Below are positions 6,640-12,770 of a stretch of 16,224 bases of DNA, in pieces. The stretch spans positions 1 through 16,224 of the forward strand of contig JAKIUO010000053.1 of NCBI GenBank assembly GCA_021647535.1, given 5' to 3'. The notes under the pieces were generated by a model. The model did not search any database. It worked only from the letters and a program-made list of their open reading frames with translations, and was not told the origin of the DNA. The translations under genes were made by a program, and so were the position numbers. Source of the stretch: Hyphomicrobiaceae bacterium. Lineage in GTDB: Bacteria; Pseudomonadota; Alphaproteobacteria; Rhizobiales; JAKIUO01. Position 1 is the stretch's first letter. The number at the start of each line of letters is the position of its first letter.

Positions 6640-7239
6640 CTACCCTTCCTGGGGCGTGGCAACTTCACTAACGCCATCACGACGTCGACCAACTATTTCG
6701 CTGACTTTCAGACCGCGACGTGCTGCAACCGATCGAGGGCTGTCTTCACGTTTCAGCGCATCGAAAGTTGCACGGATCATATTATAAGCATTGGACGTGC
6801 CAATAGACTTCGCAACCACATCTTGAACACCAAGCATTTCGAAAACGGCACGCATAGGACCACCGGCAATGATGCCTGTTCCTGGAGGCGCGGCACGCAT
6901 GATGACTTTGCCAGCGCCGTGACGCCCAGCGACGTCATGATGCAGCGTCCGGCCTTCACGAAGTGGCACTCGAATGAGTGTTTTGCGCGCATCTTCAGTT
7001 GCCTTGCGAATAGCTTCTGGCACTTCACGCGCCTTGCCATGGCCAAAACCAACACGGCCTTTCTGATCGCCAACAACAACAAGTGCAGCAAAACCAAAGC
7101 GTTTACCGCCCTTTACCACCTTGGCAACACGATTAATATGCACCAGCTTATCGAGAAATTCAGGTTCGCGTTCATCACGACCGCGACCACCATCTCGTCC
7201 ACCTCTGTCTCTGCCGTCACCACGTGCCAACTTGCTCAT
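6640..7239 (-). CDS. rpsE: 30S ribosomal protein S5
   Basis: S5 (199 aa from this start) lies at the back of the small subunit, affects decoding accuracy and lines the mRNA entry channel with S3 and S4. The double-stranded-RNA-binding-like domain holds LVHINRVAKVVKGGKRFGFA and VVGDQKGRVGFGHGKAREV; the second domain has GRHGAGKV, GTGIIAGGPMRAVFE and YNMIRATFDAL. The N-terminus is rich in Arg, Gly and Asp (RGDGRDRGGRDGGRGRDERE). The start is uncertain: the ATG at 7239 is directly abutted by GAAAGG (spacing 0), whereas a TTG at 7230 has that same AAAGG 9 nt upstream and would give MARGDGRD, typical of alphaproteobacterial S5. The frame is open to a TTG at 7284, but that part overlaps an intergenic stem-loop and looks non-coding. 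Confidence 0.95.
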   Translation of the reverse strand: MSKLARGDGRDRGGRDGGRGRDEREPEFLDKLVHINRVAKVVKGGKRFGFAALVVVGDQKGRVGFGHGKAREVPEAIRKATEDARKTLIRVPLREGRTLHHDVAGRHGAGKVIMRAAPPGTGIIAGGPMRAVFEMLGVQDVVAKSIGTSNAYNMIRATFDALKREDSPRSVAARRGLKVSEIVGRRRDGVSEVATPQEG

Positions 7240-7259
7240 CCTTTCAAAAACATGCATGA

Positions 7260-7325
7260 CCCAATTCACATTGTCATTTTCCAAGAGGCCAATCAGCCTG
7301 ACAATATTTTAAAACGTCAATTGGG
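7260..7325 (-). promoter_or_regulatory. Nested inverted repeats in the rplR-rpsE gap
   Basis: Two nested perfect 7-bp stems fill the gap: CCCAATT (7260-7266) with AATTGGG (7319-7325), and inside it ATTGTCA (7270-7276) with TGACAAT (7299-7305). A 3-bp GGC/GCC stem (7287-7289 with 7296-7298) lies in the centre. In the transcript the structure starts 11 nt after the rplR stop codon and closes about 15 nt before the purine-rich GAAAGG ahead of rpsE. It may tune S5 translation or mRNA processing. Confidence 0.55.
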
Positions 7326-7336
7326 ACCTTTTTAAC

Positions 7337-7699
7337 CTAAAATTCCAAACCACCTTCACGGGCAGCATCGGCCAAAGCTTTGATACGTCCATGATAGACA
7401 TAGGCACCACGGTCGAAAACAACTTCCTTGATACCAGCTTTTGTTGCCTTTTGCGCGATTTCTTTACCAACTTCAATCGCTGCATCAACATCTCCACCAT
7501 TTTTCAATTTGCCTTTCAGCTCCTTGTCCATGGTCGATGCAGATGCCAGGGTCACCGCAGTGGTGTCATCTATGATCTGGGCATAGATATTTCTCCCGGT
7601 GCGATGAACCGACAATCTAGGTCTGGTATTCTCATTTAGCCGAAGAGACTTTCGCACTCTGTGACGTCGTTTTTTAAGAACCATTTTATTTGATGACAT
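7337..7699 (-). CDS. rplR: 50S ribosomal protein L18
   Basis: L18 (120 aa) binds 5S rRNA together with L5 and L25 in the central protuberance. Recognisable features are the basic N-terminus KKRRHRVRKSLR, RPRLSVHRTGRNIYAQIIDD at 27-46, and the C-terminal FDRGAYVYHGRIKALADAAR followed by EGGLEF. The ATG at 7699 has GGGA 9 nt upstream; an internal ATG five codons later (Met6) is an alternative. The chosen start codon sits in a short ATGAC/GTCAT inverted repeat. It lies between rplF and rpsE, as in most bacteria. Confidence 0.96.
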   Translation of the reverse strand: MSSNKMVLKKRRHRVRKSLRLNENTRPRLSVHRTGRNIYAQIIDDTTAVTLASASTMDKELKGKLKNGGDVDAAIEVGKEIAQKATKAGIKEVVFDRGAYVYHGRIKALADAAREGGLEF

Positions 7700-7789
7700 C
7701 TGTCATATTCCCATTTTATCGTCTTACTGGAGCATCGATGTCGAAATAAATATTTCAAACACAGTATGCCATCCATATAATTCTCTGGT

Positions 7790-8323
7790 CTATTTCTTCT
7801 TGCCTTCCTTACGGAACACATATTCGTCTTTATATCGAATACCTTTGCCTTTATAGGGCTCTGGTGGCCGATAGCGGCGTATCTCGGCAGCGACCTGACC
7901 AACACGCTGTTTGTCAATACCGCTAATTTCAATTTCTGTCTGGCTGGGGCACTTGACCTCAATACCATCAGGAATGGGATAAAGCACATCATGAGACAAA
8001 CCAAGTGCCAATTGAAGGTTCTTCCCCTTCAGCATGGCTCTGTAACCAACGCCCTTGATCTCAAGTTTTTTGGTATAGCCATCTATAACACCAACCACCA
8101 GATTTTGGACGATTGTTCTTGACATACCCCACATGGAGCGTGCGCGTTTTGAGTTGTTGACCGGTTCAATCAGAACGCCATCGTCAGTCAATTTGGCCAG
8201 AACTTCTTTTACAAGAACCGCTTTCAGCTCGCCTTTTGGGCCTTTGATGGACACATTGCGTCCGTCAATCTTAGCTGTTGCAGCATCAGGGATCGGCACT
8301 GCTTTTTTTCCGATGCGAGACAT
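7790..8323 (-). CDS. rplF: 50S ribosomal protein L6
   Basis: L6 (177 aa) sits near the sarcin-ricin loop and the base of the L7/L12 stalk. It consists of two similar alpha/beta domains. MSRIGKKAVPIP opens the protein, SIKGPKGEL is at about 25-33, and the second domain has EIKGVGYRAMLKGKNLQLAL, then SGIDKQRVGQVAAEIR and the signature RPPEPYKGKGIRY. The C-terminus is KEGKKK. Length is the family norm. GAGG precedes the ATG by 10 nt. It follows rpsH after 71 nt, most of which can fold into a three-way junction. Confidence 0.97.
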   Translation of the reverse strand: MSRIGKKAVPIPDAATAKIDGRNVSIKGPKGELKAVLVKEVLAKLTDDGVLIEPVNNSKRARSMWGMSRTIVQNLVVGVIDGYTKKLEIKGVGYRAMLKGKNLQLALGLSHDVLYPIPDGIEVKCPSQTEIEISGIDKQRVGQVAAEIRRYRPPEPYKGKGIRYKDEYVFRKEGKKK

Positions 8324-8349
8324 AATTAGAAAACCTCATCAAGATAGTC

Positions 8350-8395
8350 GTCTTTTGCAAAAACCACCAATGGTGATCCTTTTAGGAGCAAAGAC
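8350..8395 (-). promoter_or_regulatory. Predicted RNA three-way junction between rpsH and rplF
   Basis: In the transcript, GUCUUUGC (8395-8388) pairs with GCAAAAGAC (8358-8350) with one bulged A. Inside are two adjacent hairpins: UCCU/AGGA with loop AAA (8387-8377) and CACC/GGUG with loop AUU (8375-8365). The element begins on the last base of the rpsH stop codon and ends 26 nt before the rplF ATG, leaving the rplF ribosome-binding site free. The folding is by eye; a role in S8 or L6 control is conjecture. Confidence 0.5.
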
Positions 8396-8793
8396 TAGAA
8401 AATGCTACAAAGCACCTCGCCGCCAACATTATTTTCTCGTGCATCGTGATCGGACATCACGCCGCGCGGAGTAGAAAGAATAGACACGCCAAGGCCGTTT
8501 GCAACGGTTGGTATGTTTTTCACCGATGAATAAACACGGCGTCCTGGTTTCGAAATTCGCGTAATAGAACGAATGACGGGTTCGCCATCATAATATTTAA
8601 GCTCAATTTCAAATTCCGTTTTACCACCATCATATTCGGTCTGTGAATAGCCTCGGATAAACCCTTCTTTTTGCAGCACATCCAGCACGCTGCCACGAAG
8701 TTTTGAAGCCGGAGTTTTGACCTTGCCTTTTTTCCGCATCTGCGCGTTGCGAATACGGGTCAGCATATCTCCCAGGGGATCTGTCATCGTCAT
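8395..8793 (-). CDS. rpsH: 30S ribosomal protein S8
   Basis: S8 (132 aa) binds 16S rRNA helix 21 early in small-subunit assembly and in E. coli is the translational repressor of the spc operon. The N-terminal DPLGDMLTRIRNAQ and the C-terminal signature GLGVSILSTPRGVMSDHDAR, then NVGGEVLCSIF, identify it. The ATG at 8793 has GGGAG 7 nt upstream; a second ATG two codons on is in frame. It lies 14 nt after rpsN. In E. coli the S8 operator overlaps the rplE start; here rplX and rplE overlap, so no comparable gap exists there, and the structured gap just after rpsH is an alternative place to look. Confidence 0.97.
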   Translation of the reverse strand: MTMTDPLGDMLTRIRNAQMRKKGKVKTPASKLRGSVLDVLQKEGFIRGYSQTEYDGGKTEFEIELKYYDGEPVIRSITRISKPGRRVYSSVKNIPTVANGLGVSILSTPRGVMSDHDARENNVGGEVLCSIF

Positions 8794-8807
8794 TTGGCGT
8801 CTCCCTT

Positions 8808-9113
8808 TTACCAGCTCGATTTAACCATGCCGGGCAACAGACCAAAAGAGGCCAGATCCCGCAAGGCAATACGTGATATTTTCATTTTGCGATAAAACCC
8901 TCTGGGTCTCCCCGTCAGCTCGCAGCGGTTGCGAACACGTGATTTCGACGAATTTCGCGGCAAGGCTGCCAGTTTGAGTTGCGCTCTAAAACGCTCTTCT
9001 GCTGGTTTGCTGCGATCCATAATTATGGCTTTCAGGCTCGCACGACGACTAGCATAGGCCTTAACCTGCGCTCTTCTTCTGCGATTTTTCTCAACAGCGC
9101 TTTTTTTCGCCAT
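8808..9113 (-). CDS. rpsN: 30S ribosomal protein S14, zinc-free (C-) form
   Basis: S14 (101 aa) is in the head of the small subunit beside S10, S19 and S3. The length and the lack of any CxxC pair show the zinc-independent form. It has MAKKSAVEKNRRRR at the N-terminus, the central KLAALPRNSSKSRVRNRCEL and the signature TGRPRGFYRKMKISRIALRD, ending LLPGMVKSSW. A strong AAGGAGG lies 6 nt before the ATG. It is 92 nt downstream of rplE and 14 nt upstream of rpsH. Confidence 0.97.
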   Translation of the reverse strand: MAKKSAVEKNRRRRAQVKAYASRRASLKAIIMDRSKPAEERFRAQLKLAALPRNSSKSRVRNRCELTGRPRGFYRKMKISRIALRDLASFGLLPGMVKSSW

Positions 9114-9205
9114 TCAATCCTCCTTGAAAGAGCACATGCCCTTTTTCACACCCAAATCCATTCAAAACAAGTCTCTGGTCACGATATTAATGAATACCGT
9201 TCCGG

Positions 9206-9766
9206 CTATTTCGACTCTGTGAATGGAAAATCAAAACCTTTTAGCAGAGCTCTTGCTTCATCGTCATCAGTTGTCGTCGTACACACGATGATATCAAGCC
9301 CCAAAATCTGATCAACCTTGTCATAGTCAATTTCAGGGAAAACAATATGCTCTTTAATTCCCATGGCGAAGTTGCCACGACCATCAAAACTCTTTGGGTT
9401 CAACCCCCGAAAATCTCGTATACGTGGCATGGCAATATGGACCAGACGGTCAATAAATTCATACATACGATTTTTCCGCAAGGTAACCTTTGTTCCAACG
9501 GCCATACCTTCACGCAATTTAAAACCCGCTATAGATTTTCTGGCTCGTGTAATCACGGACTTTTGGCCCGAAATCAAAGTCAGTTCATCAGCGGCAATTG
9601 CAACCTTTTTCTTGTCATCTACACCAGCACCCACACCCATATTGATGATTACTTTTTCAAGCTTTGGCACTTGCATGACATTTTTCAGGCTGAATTCTTT
9701 TATCAACTCGTCGCGCAACACATCATTATAGTGCTGTTTCATACGAGGTACATATGTCTCAGCCAT
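9206..9766 (-). CDS. rplE: 50S ribosomal protein L5
   Basis: L5 (186 aa) binds 5S rRNA in the central protuberance and contacts S13 and P-site tRNA. It shows VPKLEKVIINMGVGAG at about 34-49, SVITRARKSIAGFKLREGM with VGTKVTLR, PRIRDFRGLNPKSFDGRGNF, and MGIKEHIVFPEIDYDKVD, all L5 hallmarks. The ATG overlaps the end of rplX by 8 nt and GGAG lies 9 nt upstream inside rplX, so the two genes are translationally coupled. A 92-nt gap to rpsN follows. Confidence 0.97.
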   Translation of the reverse strand: MAETYVPRMKQHYNDVLRDELIKEFSLKNVMQVPKLEKVIINMGVGAGVDDKKKVAIAADELTLISGQKSVITRARKSIAGFKLREGMAVGTKVTLRKNRMYEFIDRLVHIAMPRIRDFRGLNPKSFDGRGNFAMGIKEHIVFPEIDYDKVDQILGLDIIVCTTTTDDDEARALLKGFDFPFTESK

Positions 9767-10076
9767 CGATTACTTCTCCCGAGCGTTTGGCGAAACGCAC
9801 TTTGCGTCCGTCGTTCAATATTTTAAAACCAACCCGCGTCGGCTTGCCATCAGTTGGGTCTTCATGCATCAGATTGGACAAATGTATAGGGGCTTCTTTT
9901 GAGATAATGCCGCCTTCATCTGTCTGGGTCTGTTTTTGATGCCTTTTGACCATGTTGACACCTTGGACAATCGCACGGTCTTCATTGCGCATCATTGTAA
10001 GAATGGAACCAGAACGTCCCTTGTCACGACCTGTCATAACGACAACCTTGTCGCCTTTTTTAAACTTCATTGCCAT
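9759..10076 (-). CDS. rplX: 50S ribosomal protein L24
   Basis: L24 (105 aa) is an assembly-initiator large-subunit protein near the tunnel exit. Its KOW motif FKKGDKVVVMTGRDKGRSGS lies at 5-24, and VNMVKRHQKQTQTDEGGI follows at about 40-57. Its start codon shares one base with the rplN stop (TAATG). The ribosome-binding site GGAGGTGATC (10079-10088) lies within the last codons of rplN and matches ten bases of the usual 16S 3' end. Its own end overlaps rplE by 8 nt. Confidence 0.97.
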   Translation of the reverse strand: MAMKFKKGDKVVVMTGRDKGRSGSILTMMRNEDRAIVQGVNMVKRHQKQTQTDEGGIISKEAPIHLSNLMHEDPTDGKPTRVGFKILNDGRKVRFAKRSGEVIDG

Positions 10077-10444
10077 TAGATCACCTCCGGGGCCAGTGAT
10101 ACGATTTTCATATGGTTGCGACCACGAAGTTCACGGGTCACAGGTCCAAAAATACGTGTGCCGACCGGTTCACCCTGCGCATTGATCATAACGGCAGCAT
10201 TTCGATCAAAACGAATGGAGCTCCCGTCTGAACGCCGGACCGGATGAGCGGTTCGAACAACAACGGCCTTCATAACCTGGCCCTTTTTGACCTTGCCGCG
10301 TGGTATAGCTTCCTTAACGGAGACCACGATAATATCGCCAACGAATGCGTATTTGCGTTTTGATCCACCCAGTACTTTAATACACTGGACACGCCTTGCA
10401 CCCGAATTGTCGGCAACATCAAGATTGGTTTGCATCTGTATCAT
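10076..10444 (-). CDS. rplN: 50S ribosomal protein L14
   Basis: L14 (122 aa) lies at the subunit interface, forming bridge B8 with 16S rRNA. It begins MIQMQTNLDVADNSGARRVQ and includes CIKVLGGSKRKYA, EAIPRGKVKKG, VVVRTAHPVRRSDGS and the end HMKIVSLAPEVI, the normal family sequence and length. The frame is open upstream to 10564, but the extra 40 residues match nothing in L14 and would overrun the rpsQ stop codon, so the start is set at the family ATG. This is the first gene of the spc block and is separated from rpsQ by 135 nt containing a hairpin. It overlaps rplX by 1 nt. Confidence 0.97.
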   Translation of the reverse strand: MIQMQTNLDVADNSGARRVQCIKVLGGSKRKYAFVGDIIVVSVKEAIPRGKVKKGQVMKAVVVRTAHPVRRSDGSSIRFDRNAAVMINAQGEPVGTRIFGPVTRELRGRNHMKIVSLAPEVI

Positions 10445-10475
10445 GACAATTCTCGTAAATTCTTGCGGGCTGACA

Positions 10476-10505
10476 ACAGACCAGAGCCTATTTGGCGAGG
10501 TCTGT
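10476..10505 (-). other. Hairpin in the rpsQ-rplN gap (S10/spc block boundary)
   Basis: ACAGACC (10476-10482) pairs with GGTCTGT (10499-10505); inside, GCC (10486-10488) pairs with GGC (10494-10496) around a 5-nt loop, separated by a small internal loop. It lies in the 135-nt gap that marks the classical S10/spc operon boundary and ends about 32 nt before the rplN start. No U-tract follows. Confidence 0.55.
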
Positions 10506-10579
10506 GTAAACCGGTTAAACTGAAACCCGATTGAAACAAAGTCAGCGAGATATCCCGAAAACATGTTTCATGTCCTTGA

Positions 10580-10813
10580 CTATGAATTGTCAACAACCGT
10601 CCATCTTTTATGTTTGGAGATCGGGGCGCATTCCTCGATCTTCACCAAATCACCTTCTTTACAGACATTTTTTTCATCATGTGCCTTGTAATTCTTAGAA
10701 CGGCGAACTGTTTTTTTAAACAAGGGGTGCGTAAACCGTCGCTCGACTTTAACGACAATTGTCTTGTCACTCTTGTCTGAGGTGACAACACCCTGCAAAA
10801 TTCGTTTCGGCAT
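10580..10813 (-). CDS. rpsQ: 30S ribosomal protein S17
   Basis: S17 (77 aa) is an OB-fold protein at the base of the small-subunit body and an early 16S binder. MPKRILQGVVTSDKSDKTIV, then VKVERRFTHPLFKKTVRRSK and CKEGDLVKIEECAPISKHKR are the S17 signature. The ATG at 10813 with GGAA 7 nt upstream matches the family start; an in-frame ATG at 10834 would add seven unrelated residues. It follows rpmC after 37 nt and closes the S10 block. Confidence 0.96.
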   Translation of the reverse strand: MPKRILQGVVTSDKSDKTIVVKVERRFTHPLFKKTVRRSKNYKAHDEKNVCKEGDLVKIEECAPISKHKRWTVVDNS

Positions 10814-10850
10814 AATCTGTTTCCAATACTTCAAAGGTCTGAACGAGTTC

Positions 10851-11063
10851 TCAGGCCTCTACAGATGACTGTTTTTGTTTGACCAGTGTCTGGATACGCG
10901 CAACTGTTCGGCGTACCTGACGCATCCGGGCGGTATTTTCAAGCTGTCCGGTCGCTTGCTGAAAGCGCAGGTTAAACTGCTCTTTCTTTAGTTTTATCAT
11001 TTCATCGCCAAGCTGATCGACAGTCATGTCTTTCAACTCTTGCAATATTTTTGAGTTTTTCAT
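10851..11063 (-). CDS. rpmC: 50S ribosomal protein L29
   Basis: L29 (about 70 aa) is a small helical-hairpin protein next to the tunnel exit, beside L23, where signal recognition particle and trigger factor dock. LKDMTVDQLGDEMIKLKKEQ and FNLRFQQATGQLENTARMRQ followed by VRRTVARIQTL are typical. The ATG at 11063 has GAGGAG 7 nt upstream. The frame could extend to a TTG at 11078, but that codon lies inside the Shine-Dalgarno sequence. Neighbours are rplP and rpsQ. Confidence 0.95.
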   Translation of the reverse strand: MKNSKILQELKDMTVDQLGDEMIKLKKEQFNLRFQQATGQLENTARMRQVRRTVARIQTLVKQKQSSVEA

Positions 11064-11088
11064 CAACTCGCTCCTCAAAACACCAACA

Positions 11089-11115
11089 GGTGCTCCTTAA
11101 TTCACAATTAGCACC
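11089..11115 (-). other. Weak hairpin between rplP and rpmC
   Basis: GGTGC (11089-11093) pairs with GCACC (11111-11115) and, after a 4-nt bulge, TAATT (11098-11102) pairs with AATTA (11106-11110) around a 3-nt loop. It starts 5 nt after the rplP stop codon. The bulge and A-T content make it only moderately stable. Confidence 0.4.
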
Positions 11116-11120
11116 AAGAC

Positions 11121-11534
11121 CTAGTTGCCAAGACGGCGAACAATACGTGTCTTGATCGGCAGTTTTGCAGCACCAAGTGTCAGGGCCTGACGCGCAACAG
11201 CATCGCTTACACCATCAATCTCAAACATGATCCGCCCTGGCTTGACTTTGGCAGCCCAGAATTCAACAGATCCTTTACCCTTACCCATGCGAACCTCTGT
11301 AGGTTTCTTTGTCACAGGAACATCTGGGAATATTCGGATCCATACACGGCCTTGGCGTTTCATATGACGCGTAATAGCCCGACGTGTGGCTTCAATCTGA
11401 CGAGCGGTCACCCGTTCAGGTTCCAGAGCCTTAAGACCATAGGCTCCAAATGTCAGGCTGGTGCCCCCTTTGGCAATGCCCTTGATGCGGCCTTTAAACA
11501 TTTTGCGGAACTTGGTCCGTTTTGGCTGTAGCAT
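11121..11534 (-). CDS. rplP: 50S ribosomal protein L16
   Basis: L16 (137 aa) lies near the A site and peptidyl-transferase centre and is needed for late large-subunit assembly. MLQPKRTKFRKMFKGRIKG opens it, with LEPERVTARQIEATRRAITR, then RIFPDVPVTKKPTEVRMGKG, which includes Arg82, equivalent to the hydroxylated Arg81 of E. coli L16. KVKPGRIMFEIDGV follows. The ATG at 11534 has GAGGA 7 nt upstream and matches the family start. It is separated from rpsC by about 100 nt containing a terminator-like hairpin. Confidence 0.97.
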   Translation of the reverse strand: MLQPKRTKFRKMFKGRIKGIAKGGTSLTFGAYGLKALEPERVTARQIEATRRAITRHMKRQGRVWIRIFPDVPVTKKPTEVRMGKGKGSVEFWAAKVKPGRIMFEIDGVSDAVARQALTLGAAKLPIKTRIVRRLGN

Positions 11535-11551
11535 TTTCAATTCCTCAAGTC

Positions 11552-11572
11552 AAAAAACCGCGATCCGGTCTT
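11552..11572 (-). terminator. Terminator-like hairpin between rpsC and rplP (possible attenuator)
   Basis: In the transcript AAGACCG (11572-11566) can pair with CGGUUUU (11560-11554, one G-U pair) around a 5-nt loop, and the U-run continues to 11552. Only three of the seven pairs are G-C, so termination would be weak. Full termination is not expected because rplP and the following essential genes have no obvious promoter of their own. It could reduce readthrough or define a processed 3' end. Confidence 0.35.
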
Positions 11573-11635
11573 AAACCCATCCCTCAAAAGAGGCCATTTC
11601 CCCGCTTCACTTTATCAAGCGAACGCTATCATTAT

Positions 11636-12376
11636 CTATCGTCTGGGTGGTCCACCGGGGCGACCACCAGGTCTTCCCCGTCCACGGCCACCGCCGCCAC
11701 CACTTTCCTGCATCTTCTTGGCCCGATTTTCCTGAGCCATTGGATCATGTTCCAGGATCTCACCTTTGTAGATCCACACTTTAAGCCCAATGATCCCGTA
11801 AGCGGTTTTCGACAGAGCGGTCCCATAGTCAATATCAGCGCGCAGCGTATGCAAAGGCACCTGCCCCTCACGATACCATTCCATACGGGCAATTTCAGCA
11901 CCGGCCAGGCGACCAGAACTATTAATTCGAATGCCGAGCGCGCCCAGTCTTTGTGCTGACTGCATAGCCCGTTTCATGGCCCGGCGAAACGCTACACGGC
12001 GTTCAAGCTGCTGGGCAATGCCTTCGGCGACCAATGTGGCGTCAATCTCCGGCTTGCGGATCTCGGCAATATTCACATGCACGTCACTGTCGGTAAAACG
12101 AGACAGTTTTTTATTGAGCTTGGCAATATCTGCACCAGCCTTACCAATCAGTACACCAGGGCGCGCAGTATGAATGGTAACGCGGCACTTTTTATGAGGG
12201 CGCTCAATGACCACCTTTGAAATGCCTGCGCGTCGCCGGTCTTCCATCACAAAGTCCCTGATCTTCAGGTCTTCGTGCAGTAATTTGCTATATTCTTCTC
12301 CATCAGCGAACCAACGGCTGTCCCAGGTACGGTTAATCCCAAGACGCATGCTGATCGGGTTTACTTTTTGTCCCAT
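11636..12376 (-). CDS. rpsC: 30S ribosomal protein S3
   Basis: S3 (246 aa) is in the head of the small subunit and forms the mRNA entry channel with S4 and S5. MGQKVNPISMRLGINRTWDS opens the protein, and the type-II KH domain carries the GKAG loop at 78-81 within ARPGVLIGKAGADI. The C-terminal domain includes GIRINSSGRLAGAEIARMEW at 148-167 and GIIGLKVWIYKGEI. The tail from about 226 is purely Gly, Arg and Pro (GGGGGRGRGRPGGRP and on), a low-complexity extension. The start shares one base with the rplV stop (TGATG), and GAGGAG lies just upstream. Confidence 0.97.
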   Translation of the reverse strand: MGQKVNPISMRLGINRTWDSRWFADGEEYSKLLHEDLKIRDFVMEDRRRAGISKVVIERPHKKCRVTIHTARPGVLIGKAGADIAKLNKKLSRFTDSDVHVNIAEIRKPEIDATLVAEGIAQQLERRVAFRRAMKRAMQSAQRLGALGIRINSSGRLAGAEIARMEWYREGQVPLHTLRADIDYGTALSKTAYGIIGLKVWIYKGEILEHDPMAQENRAKKMQESGGGGGRGRGRPGGRPGGPPRR

Positions 12377-12768
12377 CAGGCACTCTCCTCTTTGGCCATT
12401 TCAACATCCTTGACAATTATGGTCAGCTCAGAGAAAGGCTTCAATATTTTGGCTACCCGGCCCCTTGCACGCGGTTTCCAGCGCTTCATTACCAGTTTTT
12501 TGCCAACAAAGGCTTCTGAAATAATCAAATTATCAATGTCATGACCATGATTGTTTTCGGCATTTGCGATGGCTGAATTCAATGATTTCAGAACGTCACG
12601 TGCAATACGCTTGCGCGAAAACGTCAATTCATTAATCGCAACACTCACCTTTTTTCCACGGATCATCTGGGCAACAAGGTTAAGCTTTTGCGGGCTAATT
12701 CTAATATTTCGAGTTACAGACCTGGCTTCATAGTCAGCAAGCCGTCTTTCGCGTTTTGGCTTCCCCAT
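12376..12768 (-). CDS. rplV: 50S ribosomal protein L22
   Basis: L22 (130 aa) sends a long beta-hairpin into the peptide exit tunnel at the constriction, where macrolide-resistance changes occur. The globular part includes RNIRISPQKLNLVAQMIRGK and LKSLNSAIANAENNHG; the hairpin corresponds to VMKRWKPRARGRVAKILKP at 93-111. The protein has an N-terminal Lys/Arg-rich lead of about 17 residues. GAGG lies 8 nt before the ATG. It is 2 nt after rpsS and overlaps rpsC by 1 nt. Confidence 0.97.
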   Translation of the reverse strand: MGKPKRERRLADYEARSVTRNIRISPQKLNLVAQMIRGKKVSVAINELTFSRKRIARDVLKSLNSAIANAENNHGHDIDNLIISEAFVGKKLVMKRWKPRARGRVAKILKPFSELTIIVKDVEMAKEESA

Positions 12769-12770
12769 TA

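Noticed and set aside
7294..7320. TTGACG followed after 17 nt by GCTGAT in the rplR-rpsE gap
   Set aside because: The -10 match is weak and the bases are better explained as arms of the nested stem-loops; a promoter in the middle of the spc block is not otherwise supported.
6823..7335. Plus-strand open frame of 170 codons opposite rpsE
   Set aside because: Antisense to the rpsE coding region and the rplR-rpsE stem-loop; no protein features.
10445..10564. N-terminal extension of the rplN frame up to 10564
   Set aside because: Forty extra residues unlike any L14; this stretch contains an intergenic hairpin. The family start is at 10444.
10563..10572. Palindrome-like AAACATGTTT near the rpsQ end
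   Set aside because: Short, A-T rich and isolated; likely chance.
10565..10593. Promoter-like TTGACA at 10593-10588 upstream of rplN
   Set aside because: It is inside the rpsQ 3' coding region (Val-Asp-Asn codons), and at 17 nt spacing the -10 would be TGAAAC, a poor match.
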